Shown here piece after piece: positions 31,771 to 32,221 of a stretch of DNA of 32,221 nucleotides (within the stretch, counting starts at the first letter, position 1; every line of letters begins with the position of its first letter). The notes beneath the pieces were generated by a model. It was not told the origin of the DNA. It did no database searches and was given only the letters and a program-made list of their open reading frames with translations. The position numbers and the translations under genes were made by a program. Location of the stretch: contig MESD01000032.1 of assembly GCA_001770815.1 (NCBI GenBank), forward strand, positions 45,131-77,351. The letters run 5' to 3'. This DNA is from Burkholderiales bacterium RIFCSPHIGHO2_12_FULL_69_20. GTDB taxonomy: Bacteria > Pseudomonadota > Gammaproteobacteria > Burkholderiales > Burkholderiaceae_C.

Positions 31771-32221
31771 TCAATGCGGCGGCCGCTCGCCGGCCAGCTC
31801 TCGCAGCAGGCGCTGCGCATGAACGGCGGCGACGAGGCGGCGGTAGTTCGACGGCGTGACCGTCGTGCGCATCGGGCTGACCTGCTTTTGCACCAGCTTG
31901 CCCAACGACGCCAACGCCGCGTCGTCGACCGGCTTGCCGAGCAGCGCGTCGGTGCCCTGCAGGTGCAGTGGGTGCGAGTTGGTGCCGCTCAAGGCCAAGC
32001 GCAGGGCGCCGAGCACGCCGCCGCTCACGCGCAGCGCGACGGCCACGCCGGCCAGTGGAAAGTCCATCGCGCCGCGCACGCGTGCCTTGCGGTAGCCGCT
32101 GATGAATCCCGCGGCAGGCGCCGGCACCTGCACGCGCACCAGCACTTCATCGCGTTCGACCGCCAGGTGCGCCGCACCGTCGTCGCGATAGCAGTCGGCC
32201 AGCGCGAGGCGGCGTGTGCCA
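31771..32221 (-). CDS. hcrB: 4-Hydroxybenzoyl-CoA reductase beta (FAD) subunit HcrB, 3' part
   Basis: The frame is open from the right window edge to the stop at 31771, giving about the last 150 residues of a ~320-aa flavoprotein of the xanthine-dehydrogenase family. The sequence resembles Thauera aromatica HcrB: GYRKARVRGAMDFPLAGVAVAL, LRLALSGTNSHPL, GTDALLGKPVDD and RTTVTPSNYRRLV. The N-terminal FAD-binding half lies outside the window. HcrABC removes the phenolic hydroxyl of 4-hydroxybenzoyl-CoA reductively to give benzoyl-CoA. The fusion ligase downstream, 90 bases away on the same strand, could make 4-hydroxybenzoyl-CoA or benzoyl-CoA. Confidence 0.87.
   Translation of the reverse strand, partial: GTRRLALADCYRDDGAAHLAVERDEVLVRVQVPAPAAGFISGYRKARVRGAMDFPLAGVAVALRVSGGVLGALRLALSGTNSHPLHLQGTDALLGKPVDDAALASLGKLVQKQVSPMRTTVTPSNYRRLVAAVHAQRLLRELAGERPPH

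Overview
The window is GC-rich, densely coding proteobacterial DNA. Its gene content, close resemblance to Thauera/Aromatoleum-type proteins, and interspersed palindromic elements of a kind I associate with Burkholderiales suggest a betaproteobacterium, probably a facultative anaerobe or denitrifier. This assignment is inference. Nearly the whole window is an island for anaerobic degradation of aromatic acids through CoA thioesters. I saw no rRNA, tRNA, CRISPR array, phage or transposase gene.

Left arm (1-8173, + strand): the end of a branched-chain-type ABC transporter (livG', livF), a fluoroacetyl-CoA-thioesterase-like hotdog protein, a three-subunit molybdoenzyme matching phenylacetyl-CoA:acceptor oxidoreductase (padBCD), a phenylacetate-CoA ligase, and a close match to BadI (2-ketocyclohexanecarboxyl-CoA hydrolase). 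A short decayed stretch follows (8193-9239), with a frameshifted membrane-protein gene and the 3' remnant of a LysR regulator.

Centre (9297-21245): two divergent operons share a control region at 12900-13070. Leftward are korA-korB (2-oxoacid:ferredoxin oxidoreductase), a ferritin-like protein and a RidA-family protein. Rightward are had-oah-dch-bcrC-bcrB-bcrA-bcrD-fdx, the complete Thauera-type ATP-dependent benzoyl-CoA reductase with the ring-cleavage enzymes down to 3-hydroxypimelyl-CoA. KorAB can supply reduced ferredoxin to the reductase through Fdx. The control region holds an FNR-like box and a 20-bp palindrome.

Right arm (21270-32221, mostly - strand): a gamma-carbonic-anhydrase remnant; livF and livK separated by a livG scar and a repeat element where livH/livM/livG would be expected; a tandem GNAT protein; a probable NO-response group (short ORF, DUF2249, polytopic NnrS-like protein, hemerythrin); a 4-hydroxybenzoyl-CoA thioesterase; a second ferritin-like protein; a BadH-like dehydrogenase; an enoyl-CoA hydratase; a fusion of zinc ribbon, rubrerythrin-like domain and benzoate-CoA-ligase-type enzyme; and the 3' part of hcrB (4-hydroxybenzoyl-CoA reductase).

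The most notable points are: (i) the diiron/zinc-ribbon-CoA-ligase fusion, one of three ferritin-like proteins among genes for O2-sensitive enzymes; (ii) Thauera-type (Dch/Had/Oah) and Rhodopseudomonas-type (BadH/BadI and possibly BadK) ring-cleavage genes side by side; (iii) a palindromic repeat family inserted in frame into had, oah and the ligase.
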